Positions 48,701 to 61,000 of a stretch of 64,000 bases of DNA are shown piece by piece. Below the pieces are notes generated by a model. The model saw only the letters and a list, made by a program, of their open reading frames with translations. It made no database searches and had not been told where the DNA came from. The stretch is taken from positions 1 through 64,000 of the forward strand of contig JAWZYV010013014.1 of NCBI GenBank assembly GCA_038373885.1. The letters are read 5' to 3'. This DNA comes from Cheiracanthium punctorium (taxonomy: Eukaryota; Arthropoda; Arachnida; Araneae; Cheiracanthiidae). The position numbers were made by a program, and so were the translations under genes. The number at the start of each line of letters is the position of its first letter. Positions within the stretch are counted from its first letter, which is position 1.

Positions 48701-51700
48701 TTGAACAGATTTTTAAGGACCAAGAGACAAAATAATTAGATGCTACAGCCAAAAATTTAAATCAACTCTATACATGTTGTGCTAAATAAGATTACAAACA
48801 GTGAACCTATATAATTTATGAAATAATAATAAAAAAGAATCTTAAGTCTTTAAAATTATATAACGTTTCATATTTTTTTACTTTCTGCATAATGGTGCCA
48901 CATATACATGTTCATTGCCCATCTGGAAAGGGTTAAATAAAGTATCTGGTAGTCATTTTAAAAAGAAATAATTACAATAAATTAATGCAATTTTTAAAAA
49001 TTATATTTTTACAGCACTTTTAAGTATTGTCAGTAGATAAGGGGTCATATACATTCTTTTTTTCCTTTGTAATCACAATAACATCAATAATAAAAAGAAC
49101 TAGATTATGTATTTAAAACAGACACAGTCCATTCTACTTTATAAGCTTACCATTCTATAAGCTTACACAAGGATGGTTTGTAAAAAATCTTTACCCAGAT
49201 AACAAAAACTTGCTAACCCTCATCAAAACCAAGCCTGTACATTGTACAGTCAACACCTTTGAATACCATATTGCCTAAAGATGATGGATACCATATCACC
49301 TGCCTGAAAAATATCCTTGGCACAGGTAACTCTGATTGATACAATCATGATGATCACTGCTGATTGGGGGGTAATTTCCATTCATTGAGTAGTTTCCATA
49401 AACAGGATATAAAAGTATTTATTTCGGTCCAGCTATCAGCGTTTATTTTTACGTAATTTTATTATATACAGGGTGCCCCCAAAAGAAGAAACATGCTTTA
49501 ATTTTTTACTTATTCGATATAAGTAAGCAATATAAAATAAAAAATGTTCTAAATAAGGTAGGAAAAAAGGCTACTTTCAGAAAAAAAACCCTCTCACTAA
49601 TTTTCAAAAAGTTACACATCTTTAATTTGTATACAGCCCCTGTACAAAAAAATTATCAAATAGTAAAATGTGCCCCATACTCTTATTAGGCGATGTACAA
49701 ATTTTCAGACTTCCATCATAAAACATCTCAGAGATACCTTATAACAAATACGGACAGGGACTATACACGAATTTGAATGCAAATGTTTATTGCTAAAGAG
49801 CAAAATTGTATTTTCTTTTGTAATTTCTGTAGGACCCCTGAATAGTAATCATCCAACGTGATTTTTTCCTTTCAAAAGCCATTGAAAAGTAGTTTAAGCC
49901 AGCTTATATTAATCTTCATATCTCTGACATTTTTTAGGATGTAATTTTTAAATTTTGTACATCCCTCCACTAGTACCAGCGACATATTTTACTAATTGAG
50001 AATTTTTTAGTACAGGGGTCAAATACAATAATCTGCACTTTAATTATTTTTCATTTTCAAGATACTGGGTTCCAGCATTCTGGAACTATAAGCTTAGATT
50101 TACCCTACTTGGATAGATACTATTTTGCCAGATCATTCCTAATGTCAAGATGGTGCTTTTAAAATCAGTTACAAATAGTTATTCTGTTTTGGAAAAACGA
50201 ATAGTCGCTCATTCTTGTTGGATGTTTCATGTATTTTAAATGTGTCTTTTAAAATAAACTTAACTCTGCTTAAACTAAATATTAAATCATAATTATTAAA
50301 TTTCATAAGTATTTTAAAAATAGTTCCGTTTTTGTAAAAATTAAACTTTTCCCTTCTCCTAAAACTGCTTAAACTAAGTATAATAGCTTTAGTTTTAAAA
50401 TATAACTCAAAATACTCAGCTTAATTGTAATTGTATAACCTGGAAACATTCAGGTTTCTTCCCCTCTCCCTAAATGCGTACTTGCATGGTATTGTTTACA
50501 AAATGACTGGATATGTCGCGAAAAACTCAAAGTTGAGGTGTTCCTCGTTTGCCTGTAATTTGGCATTCAGTAGTTTTTTTTTGCTCGTTCGCACTTGCGA
50601 ATGATTACGATATTTTGCGTATGCAAATTTTGCTTGAGCTAGAATTAAATGTCCGTCAACGTATGCAAATCTTTTGACACATTTTGCGTGTCGCGTTTTG
50701 ATTGGCTGCTAGGTATGTAGCTTAGTATATAAGCTAGAGAAGTTTTGTATCTCCACACTTCTTCTTGTTTTTCAGTTCAGATCGGGATGGTCTGTGACTA
50801 GCAGCTCTCCTGCAAGGGTTTGTAGGTGTTATGGCAAGTTGTCATGATTAATCGTTAAGTATCATTTTTTTCCCTAAAGGCAAGGGGTCTTAAAAATTAA
50901 AATGAATTATATTATGAATTAATTAAAATGAATGAAAAATTAAAATGAATTAATTGAATTCAAAGTTTAAAGAAATTTTGATCATGTATCCCTAAATCTA
51001 AATATCGCAAAGTTTGATAACTACCTTTTGGCATCCAGCTCATTTAGTTACAAGTATAACACATATTCTGTAAGTGTAATTTGGAAATGTTGTATTTTCA
51101 GGTAAATGTTTAGAAAAATAAAGTAAATGCTTTTTATCAAATCTTGTCTTTAATTCGGTTGAACAGACAGCAACGCTTCAATTCTAAACTCCTGTTGTCT
51201 AAGCGAACTTACTATTTGAAAATTATCAACTTTGTGTAACACATTTTGAGTTACTTATTTCATATACTTTTTAATTTGGCGTAAAATGGATGTAATTCTA
51301 CTTCATGTTTGACAATTTCACGTGATACTACATACTTGGAATTGCTTTGTTGCAAAGGAGTGAATGATTTTATGCCAAATCTGGCAACCATTATGTTTTA
51401 TTTTTTCAGTTTTTTATTAATATCTTCTAAAATAATTCGATTTTCGAAATTTAAGTCATCTTATCAGGTTCCTTGGAGTCATCCGTATTCGAGAACATGT
51501 TTCTCAAAATTCAAATCCCCACGGTTTAGAAGATAGGTCAACAAGCTCTGACAGCGGCCTTTACTTTTTTTTAGAATAGAGAGATACATAAAAAATTAAA
51601 GCGTGTTATCACCTTTTTGGGGCACCCTGTATGTTGCTAGTTTTCTAGTGTTCAATGCGTAATATTCGAGTTTAACAAAGCCAAGCTTTAAATCTTATTT

Positions 51701-52041
51701 TTGAATGAACAAACATTTTGAAAGCCAATTCCTCAGCAATAATATCTTTCTCCCTGGAGGTAACCCATTCTAACAAGTGAGATATTCTTCACACTTCATA
51801 GCTATTTTTCACATACTAAAGGCTAGAGCAAATAGGTTACTATTTGTCCTGAGATTTTTCATGGGGCAGATGAAATTTTAAAGGAGTCTCTGGGACTATG
51901 AGAATTTCAAAGATTCTGTTATTTGGGAATGAAAGAATTAAATGATAAAAACTGGCTGCTACATAGTTAAAACTATAGCACAATTTAAAATATTGTTTAT
52001 AAATCAGAAATGAAATAGGTTTAACTAATAAAATGCTAATG

Positions 52042-52079
<38 letters not shown>

Positions 52080-55000
52080 TTACTTTTATTTGGCCCAAAA
52101 CTTCATCTAAAAAGGTTTTAGTTCTCTGCCTTTCTTCAGATTTCCTTTTTAATTTCATAAACACATTGATGCTATGAAGTCGAGTGAGGCCTGCTTTACG
52201 GGAATCTTGCAATACTTTAATTCTTCTTTTCAGCTTTTCTTCATCTGCAGAATTCAAAGACATGACACAATAATTATTTTTAAAAATAAGACAAGTAAAT
52301 TCCAGTTTAACACTTTGATGTACAAATATTTTTACACAGATACAGAAGAACAACTGAATATACTGTCCAAGGCTGAAAAAGTGCAACCTTTGCTATGATC
52401 ACTTGAGTAAACTACCAGCATCACAGTGGTCGATGGCTTTTTTGACACCGATGTTTGTGCACAGCGAGTAGTGTCAAACCACGAGTGCTATCATTTCCAG
52501 TTGCAACAAACTATGGCAAAATAGCCCCAATGCTGAAAACGTGCAGCCAGCCGAGTCAAAAAGGTTCTTTTGCAATCAGTATGCAATTGGCAACTCCATC
52601 AACTACCGTGTTGCTCTTTAATTTAAGCAATAGCAATGGTTGCCATTTTTTGTTTGACTAGCAGTGAAAATTCTGGAACTGGGTGGTTTTATGGCATGAA
52701 CACTTTGTGTTAAAGGGTTAAAAGATGACAACTGTTGTAAATTTTAAAATTCTAAATAGTTTTTTTTAAATAATTCTTTTCTTTTTTAACCAATGTAGCA
52801 TAAGGATATTCTCTGAATTTTTTAAAAAAGAAATCATGCAAACTTTGAAAAAGTTTTTAAAGAATCTTAAGACAAAAGAATAAGTTGCTAGGTGCAAACA
52901 ATTTGGAATGTCTCTTTACAACCTGTGATGTGCATGATTACAAACAGTGAGCCAATACAATTTATAAAACACTCAAGAAAAATCCTAAACATATGGTGCT
53001 TTGTAATAATTCCCTAAACGAAAAATGTTTTGACCTATTTTCAAAGACAAATTTCATACTTAAGAATTTTTTTGAAAATTACAACAAACATATAGGTTTA
53101 CTGTTAATATAAGTGAAAAGTGCATTTCATGAAGAAGCTTTATTAATTTTTTCTCGAGAGTTTAATATCATTGTGTACTTCTAAAGCTACTAAAAAATCC
53201 TGTTACATCTATCATTTCACAAAAAGAACAGCCTTAAAGGAGGGAGGGTGGGGGAGGTCATGTCACATGGTACTTAACACATCTTTTGAGAAAAAACCCA
53301 AAATCTCAAATATTTTAAAATTTGTAAACTCTAAAAGAATAATAAAACATTTTAAAATATTAAATGCTGATTTAATAAGATGGATTGAGTTTGTTTTAAT
53401 AATTGTAGAACATAGTTAATTTAGGTATGCAGGCAAATATCTAGACATATATACATAATGCTCATTTCAATATTACATATTTGTTTTATGTGGAAACATT
53501 ATTACTTAGTAATATGTTTAGTGACAGTTCCCCTCAATTAATATCTTTAAAAAATGTTAACCAATGATAAAATGATTTCATTTTTATATGGCAATAGGGT
53601 GAAAAGGTGAATCTGAGAATTTCATTGATGCTCTTTATATTTTTTGTTCCTTTGGCTAAAAAACAAAAATGCCAAAAAATAAAAATTTTCAACTTAAATA
53701 CGGCCTTAATGAGGTCAAAGTTTAGTGCATTATGCAGTATAGTGTGGCATATATATTTACTACAAGAGAGTAGTTAAAAAAAAACTATATTTTTTTCTAT
53801 TTTCGATGATGTGTAGTGTGGAAACAGAGTCATTTGGTGCACTTAGCTCACATAAAAAATTTGAAGTTTATTGGTCAATTCTTTAATTTGCTGAAACTGC
53901 AGAAAATTTTTTCGTAAAATGCTGATTTTTAAAAATTTTTAACAAAAGTTTTCCTAATTTTTTTTCTGCTTTCTATGACGGGAAAGTGCAGAAAGCATGC
54001 TATTGGAAACACTAAGTCTACATTACATATTTGAAATTTGTAGGACAGTGCCTTCATTTGTCCCAAAATGCACTGATATGTTGGAATTAAAAAAAAAAAA
54101 AAATAAAAGTGTTTAAGAAATTTTGTAAAGACAGCCAAATAACTATATTTAATTGTGTTTACCTGTAATAATCATATGTCTAAAATATTCTGCATTTTTT
54201 ACACTCAGATATTTTGTGGGTTTTGAATTATCTTATTATTATAGTTAATTTTTAAAGTCTAAGAGATGCTAAGAGAAATTTTTGCACATCTCTCAATTTT
54301 ATTTATATTGAAAACCAACATGAAAGCTAGAATTCTTCCTAGAAGGTAGTGGTGTAAGGACTTCCATCACCTCTTCCCTTAAAAAATATTTTACTGAGAA
54401 CAGTTTGATTTCTATAAAAATAGTTGCGGGTGACATAGCTTCACGAGAATCCTTTACTTTTTAGCACATCATTTCCCGTCGAAAAATGGTCACGATTATT
54501 TTTAACAGCACTGACATCTGCTGGAAAATGGAAGAATGCAAGAACAGCTGGATAGATTGCCCAATGTCGGAAAAAGGGCAGCCGTTGCCATCGCGTGACT
54601 TAACTACCAGCATGATGGCAGACGATCGAAACGTTCATCATGTGCCACAGATCTAGAGACCCGTTTTTGATGTAGCTGGCTGTGCAGCACAGCCAGCTGT
54701 CGTCAAAAAAGGGTCTCTAGATCGCGGCACGCGATGAAAGTTTCGATCATCTGCCATCTTGCTGGTAGTTAAGTTGAGTGATGGCAACGGCTGCCCTTTT
54801 TGTGGCATAGGGAAAGGGTTGCGCCTCAAAGGGTTAAGCAGACTAGATTATTTTAAAACCCATACTGATATTAAGTTGTTTTCAGTTTCTTCTGATAAGA
54901 CTTTTTTTTATGATTGCAGGTTATAGATGATTGAATTTTATACAGGCTGCTATTGTATACAGATTAAAATACAAAACTGAAAGCTTGTTTCGATCACTTG

Positions 55001-58000
55001 TCGTTTAAGATACAAATGCTGTAACATCTATTTTAAATGATTGTGTATATTTGACAAAGTGCATTTAACATATCTAATAAATATTTGGAGATGTCAGATA
55101 TTTACGGTGTTCAATGCATTTGAATATCATATATTTTGTTAATATTGAAAGCAGTAATATATGTTGATTTCCTTCCCCTCTTTGATTATGTCAAAGAGGG
55201 GAAGGCCAAGTTATAATCACACTAATCGTAATATTTATGTGCAAACTGGATACAAATAACGGCTGAAAATGAAGTATATGTATGCTTTAAAATATGTAAC
55301 AACAACAACAAAAGAGCTAAAGGGAGTTGTAACTACAATCATAAATCTTTATTAACAAGAAATTCATCTTTTAACACAATAAAAAATTAACTTTAACATG
55401 TTTAGCATAACTTTTTAGTTTAACTACATTACTATTTTTCTATTACTATCCACACTTTAAGAAAGCACTTTAATATAGTAACCGAAATATTATATGACAC
55501 AGAAATTTTCCATTTTTTTGAAGAGTAAAACAGTGTAACACTTTTACAGTAATGTTTATGCTTTAAGTTAAAACAAGTATACTTTTGAAGATACTTTCAA
55601 AAACATCAAAAGTATCCAATTTTATAACATTAACCCTTTGACATGCAGTGGTTGCACTGTGAAACATGCTTATTTCAGTGCTTTCACTGCTAGTCACACA
55701 AAAAAATATGGTTGAATGGTCCCAAACTTGAAAAAGTGCAGCCATTGCCATCGATTTATTTAACTATCCACAACATAGTGGTTGATTGAATCTACATATG
55801 ACACCACAAAGGATAAAAATGTTTTCTGACACAGCTGGTTACAACTGGTCAGTCTATGCAGTTGGTCTATATTGATGTAAAAATGCAGAAGCTTCAAAAG
55901 GTTAATAGTAAAAAAATGATAGTAAAACAAATGTCCCATTTACAATTCAGCAAGTACATACTTACACAAGATACCTTCCATAAACAGATAAAAATCATCG
56001 GGAGTAAACAACCGCATTAAATTTTTCATTTTTTGTACTATCTCAGGTCCCAGAAGATGATATCTTTTCCAGTCTTCAATGTTCCGTTTCAAGCTAATCA
56101 AACCGTACTTCATGATGATGCATTTGCGTCGTGCTCTTTCTCTCAAACGAGATTGGTAAATATTTAAAACAGCCTTTTGCAAATCTAGATTAACAAGCAT
56201 AATAAAATGAATGAAGATAAAATAGAAATGAATACATGAATAAGAAATAAGGCTAATGATTTATTAATGATGTATTTTGATATTTATGATCTATTGCATA
56301 CCTGCCAACCTCCTTAAGCCGAAAACAGGAAGACTAGAGTTGAAAAAACAGAAGATTCCACAAAATATCTGAAGATGCTTTTTAAATATAAGAAGTAAAA
56401 ACAGAAGACCACCCAGTTTATCACCATTTCTCATTATTTTTTATATTAGCAATGTATAGAAATAAAAACAAAATTAAATATTAACAGAAAAGAGCTCACC
56501 TGAAATTTTTATATGAAATGAAAACAGATGGAGTATTTTCACAAATAAATGGAAATTTGACTTTTATTTTTAACCTAAGTACACTGAAAAATAAACAGAT
56601 TAAGATTTTTTTTAGCTGGTTCAAAATATCTTTTTTAGCTTTTACTAATAGTTCATCAGAAAAATTATTTTCATAACCAAGTATGTTAGCTTTAGTTTTC
56701 AACACTAATAAATTTTCTAATGATGAATTACTGAGGGTGGAACAAAATGAAGTACTGTTTTTTTTTTTTTTTTTTTTTTTTTAACTATCTATAAAAGATT
56801 TGCTTACAAACGCTTTGACCTCATTCATACAACGGCATTGTGCTGTTAGCTGTCAAAATGGTTACACTGCAAAAAAAGTCTCAAATTTACAGAAAAAACT
56901 GTTCACCAAGAAGCCAGTTTATTTCCGTATATTTTACAGAAGTCTTCCGTATTTTTTTCCTTATACAGAAGATATCTGTTAAATAAACCGAGAATCTGTC
57001 AAATTTATGGAAGACTTCTTTAAAAAATAAATAAATAAACTGGCATCCTGGCTGACAGTTTTTTTCTGTAAATTTGACAGACTTTTTTTGCAGTATATCT
57101 TACTATTTTGAAATGATTTATTTACTGATTTTTTAGCATAGTTTGAGATACAGTTTAATATATCTTTAAAAATTTAAAAAAACAGAAGATTTTTATCTTC
57201 TGGCAGAAGACCAGAAGATATCTTAAAAAAAACAGAAGTCTTCTGTCAAAAACAGAAGAGTTGGCAGGTATGCTATTGATATATATAGCTTTGAAGGCAA
57301 AAGACGTAATTATACTTAAAGAAGAGCCATGGTTTCAATTAGAAAACATAATTCCTGAAAGCAAAAAAGTAAAAGAAGCTTTAGCGATCTGCTATAAAGC
57401 CAATTTCAAAAAAAGATAGCTGGTATACCTATACACTACGTAAAAAAAGCAGAAGGACATTTAGATTTTTTTAGAAAAATAAGGAACCTTTTATTTTTAC
57501 TGAATTTTTTTTTGTAAGCAACATTTTACAGATCATTTAATAAGAAAATATCAATATAATAACCATGATATTCAAAAATAAAACATTAATGACAACAGAA
57601 ATAATTACTACCATTTGAAACTCTGTAAAAAAAGTTGAAGGACAGTAACCTAATGAATAAAATACAAGCAATGTAAGTAAGGAATACTCTTCCCTTTAGA
57701 TTTTATAATTTCGAATATTCTATTTGGCAGTGAATCATACAAAGATTGGATGCCTGTTTGGCAAAAATGATCTTATTTTGGGCATACCTCGGACTGGTCC
57801 AAGGTACACTACCATTCAAGATAATATATATCAGGGTGTCTACCAAATTTCTGAAAGTCAATTTCCAGACTTTTGGGAGGTCCCGGGAAAAAAATTCCTG
57901 ACCACTGCAGTTTACTTTGGGAAATTGCACAATGCCCCCTCCCTTGTCTTTATATTTGCATATTTTGTACAAATTCTTGAAATCAATTTTAACTGAAGTA

Positions 58001-61000
58001 TACAGCATTAAGCTTTCATCCATTGAGAAACAGAAGTAGTTGCACTTTTTGATAGAATTAACTAACTGTTCTTGGAAAGACGGTCCTAAGCCATAAGTTA
58101 CAAAGTAAGCTAATTTGTGTTTTACCCTCCCGTTACGATTCATGAGGCCCCATTTTTCGTTCCTTATACAAACATATCACTTGCTTGATGCTTTCGCGGT
58201 CCAAAAAATGCGTTGCAGTTGCTTTCGGTTTCGAGTCTGACAATTAGACAGAAAGGGTAAAAAAAAAAAAAAAATTATTCTTTTGGTGAATTTTCCGGAC
58301 CCATTATCCAATTTCCCGGTTTTTTCCAGACTTTCCGGACCCATTTTCCAATTTTCCAGCTTTTTCCAGACTTTCCGGAGCGGTAGACACCCTGTATATG
58401 GATATATATCAAAATGATGGGGTGTTAGAGAGATTGCTCGTATACTGCACGTCAGCCCCAACACAGTTTCTAACTTTATCAGAAATCCAGACAGAAACAG
58501 AAAGAGAAAGACTGGCAGACCTAAAAAGTGAATGCCTTGCGATGAAAGAAAAGTTGCTCACGAGCTTAAAAAGTGCAATGGAAGTATTGCAAAGGCTCGA
58601 ATTCAAGCAGAATTTACTTATGTGTCAAGGCAAACAGTTTACAACTACATTAAGAGATAAAAAAAATTCACTTTCAAAAAGCGGAAGCATCATCCAAAGT
58701 GGAAACAAATACATATTGATAACCGTTTATCTTGGGCTAAGGAACACATGTCATGGACTACAGAATGGACTTCTGTGATATTTTCAGATGAGAAGAAATT
58801 CAATTTAGATGGTCCAGATGGTAACCAGTTCTAGCATTGTCTGAAGAACGAAGAACAATTTTATTCAACTCGACAAATGGGGGAGGAAGTTTGATGGTCT
58901 GGTTAGCAGTTGGATATGGAGGAAGAATAAGTCTGGTCTTTCTGAGTGGTAGGCAGAAGCATACAGACTATATTCAGCTGCTAAGTTCTGAGCTTCTTCC
59001 TTAGGGCTCCGAATTAGGAGGAGAAGAGTGGATCTTTCAGCAAGACGGAGCCTCCATTCACACCGCTAATGGAGTTGAAAACTGGTTCGTTTCAAATAAT
59101 GTGCAGGTTTTACCATGGCCAGCTAAAAGTCCCGATCTTAACATAGTAGAAAACATCTGGGCAAGGCTTGTTCGCCGCGTATATGCTGGTAGAAAAAAGT
59201 TTGAATCCATCACTGAGCTTCGAGAAGCATTGAATAGCTCATGGGATCATTTTTGCCAAACAGACATCCAATCTTTGTATGATTCACTGCCAAACAGAAT
59301 ATTCGAAATTATAAAATCTAATGGGAAGAGTATTCCTTACTAACATTGCTTGTATTTTATTCATTGGGTTACTGTCCTTCAACTTTTTTACAGAGTTTCA
59401 AATGGTAGAAATTATTTCTGTTGTCATTAATGTTTTATTTTTGAACATCATGGTTATGATATTGATATTTTCTTATTAAATGACCTGTAAAATGTTGCTT
59501 TAAAAAAAAAATTCAGTAAAAATAAAAGGGTAGTTATTTTTCTAAAAAAATCTAAATGTCCTTCTACTTTTTTTATGCAGTGTAGTATTATACTGTTACT
59601 ATTTTGATATTATAAAAGTGCAAGGACAGTTTTTTAAGCAATTTCATTCTTAGATGAAAGCCTGATTACTAAATATGCTGGGCTTTACGTAGATAATTGT
59701 CCTGATGTGATTTGCCTGTGACACCATATAATTCTAGTGTCATTATTACTTGTCATTTCAGCATTTAATTGCCCAGTTGGTGTAGTGGCTAAAGAACCAT
59801 TCTATCACACCTTGGGACCGGGTTCGATTCCCAGATAAGGCTTGGGTGTTAATTCAGGGTTGCTACTCAATTTCTGAAAAAAAATTCCCTGAATTTTCCA
59901 GACTTTTCTGCGATAAAAATCCGGACTATTTCTTAAGTTTAGGACATCAATTTTGGATACCTTCTTAAATATTTCCAGCTTCCTAAAGTAAGGTTAAACG
60001 TTTGCATTGTTTAAAAAACACAGATTTCTGATAATTTTCCAGGTCACATTATGTGATTTCCAGGTTTTGGGCTAAAATTTACAATTTTCCCTGACCTTTT
60101 TTGCCAAAATAATATTCCCTGTTCTCCCTGATCAATAGTAACCCTGTAATTGTCCCTTCATAGGGGGTAATGTTAGCTACCCACTGGATACAAAAAAGGT
60201 TCAAACAATACATCTAGACGTGCCGATTTCAGGTGCTAGGTCTTTTATCTAGAACTGGTTCAAAATTAGGAGACTACTCATAGAGGGTTGTGTAAGCTGC
60301 CCATTGGGCACGCCATATTAAAATGGCCCAAGAAGTGGTGAATGCCTTTTGAAAAAGAAAAATCAGCATTTAAAGAGGTAACTTATCAACTGTTCTTTGA
60401 AATAAATTAAAATCTGTTAATTGAAATGCTGTATTCAAGTAATACATGATAATTCAGATAATAAAATATGAATAGTGTTGGTAATGATAAATTTTAAAAC
60501 ATGGGACTCACTTTAATGTGTATGCATATACAAAATTTACAATACACAAAGTAGAGAATATTTATCACGATACAAAAACACTTTTCTTTTGTCTTAAAAT
60601 TAGTAAATTCATTAGAATGGGCAATGTACAGATATTTTACAGAATAGAGTTTTAGATAGCACGATGAATCAACCAGCTCTCAAAACAGACAAGGTGAATT
60701 CCCCCCCCCCCCAGACTCAATGCAAATTTGCTTTCAACTGAACAACCACATTATTCATACTTTTTCACCAGAAATGACCCTAATTTTTAACAATCAAAAC
60801 CATTACTGTCACTTTTCAAACAGAAAGCTTTAAATTGCAACAATTATATGATTAAAACTATTGCTGTGCTATTTTTAAAAGTCTTCCAATTTAAAGCAAA
60901 ATTTTAATTCCCATTATTTAAAAAACAGCCCAATCTACAAATAAATAAATGTTTTTTTTTTTAAATTAACAAATGAAGCATGCACTGTTCTACGTAAGTC

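Larger units (their letters stand above)
57434..59582 (+). mobile_element. Rearranged Tc1-like element
   Basis: Flanked by TA on both sides, with ends CACTACGTAAAAAAAGCAG and the inverse CTACTTTTTTTATGCAGTG. About 338 bp at the left (57434-57771) is an inverted copy of the right end (59245-59582), reaching into the 3' end of the transposase frame. A 563-bp CAGGG-ended element is inserted at 57832. Without it the element is about 1.58 kb, the usual Tc1 size. Confidence 0.9.

Noticed and set aside
55956..55975. Alternative donor gtatct for the 55966-56184 exon
   Set aside because: It is in the same phase, but the consensus gtaagt nine bases later restores the ADA2a spacing between the F.E and IK.LQ motifs.
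59769..59842. Functional tRNA gene
   Set aside because: B box is good but acceptor ends do not pair and no convincing anticodon stem forms; more likely a SINE head or dead copy.
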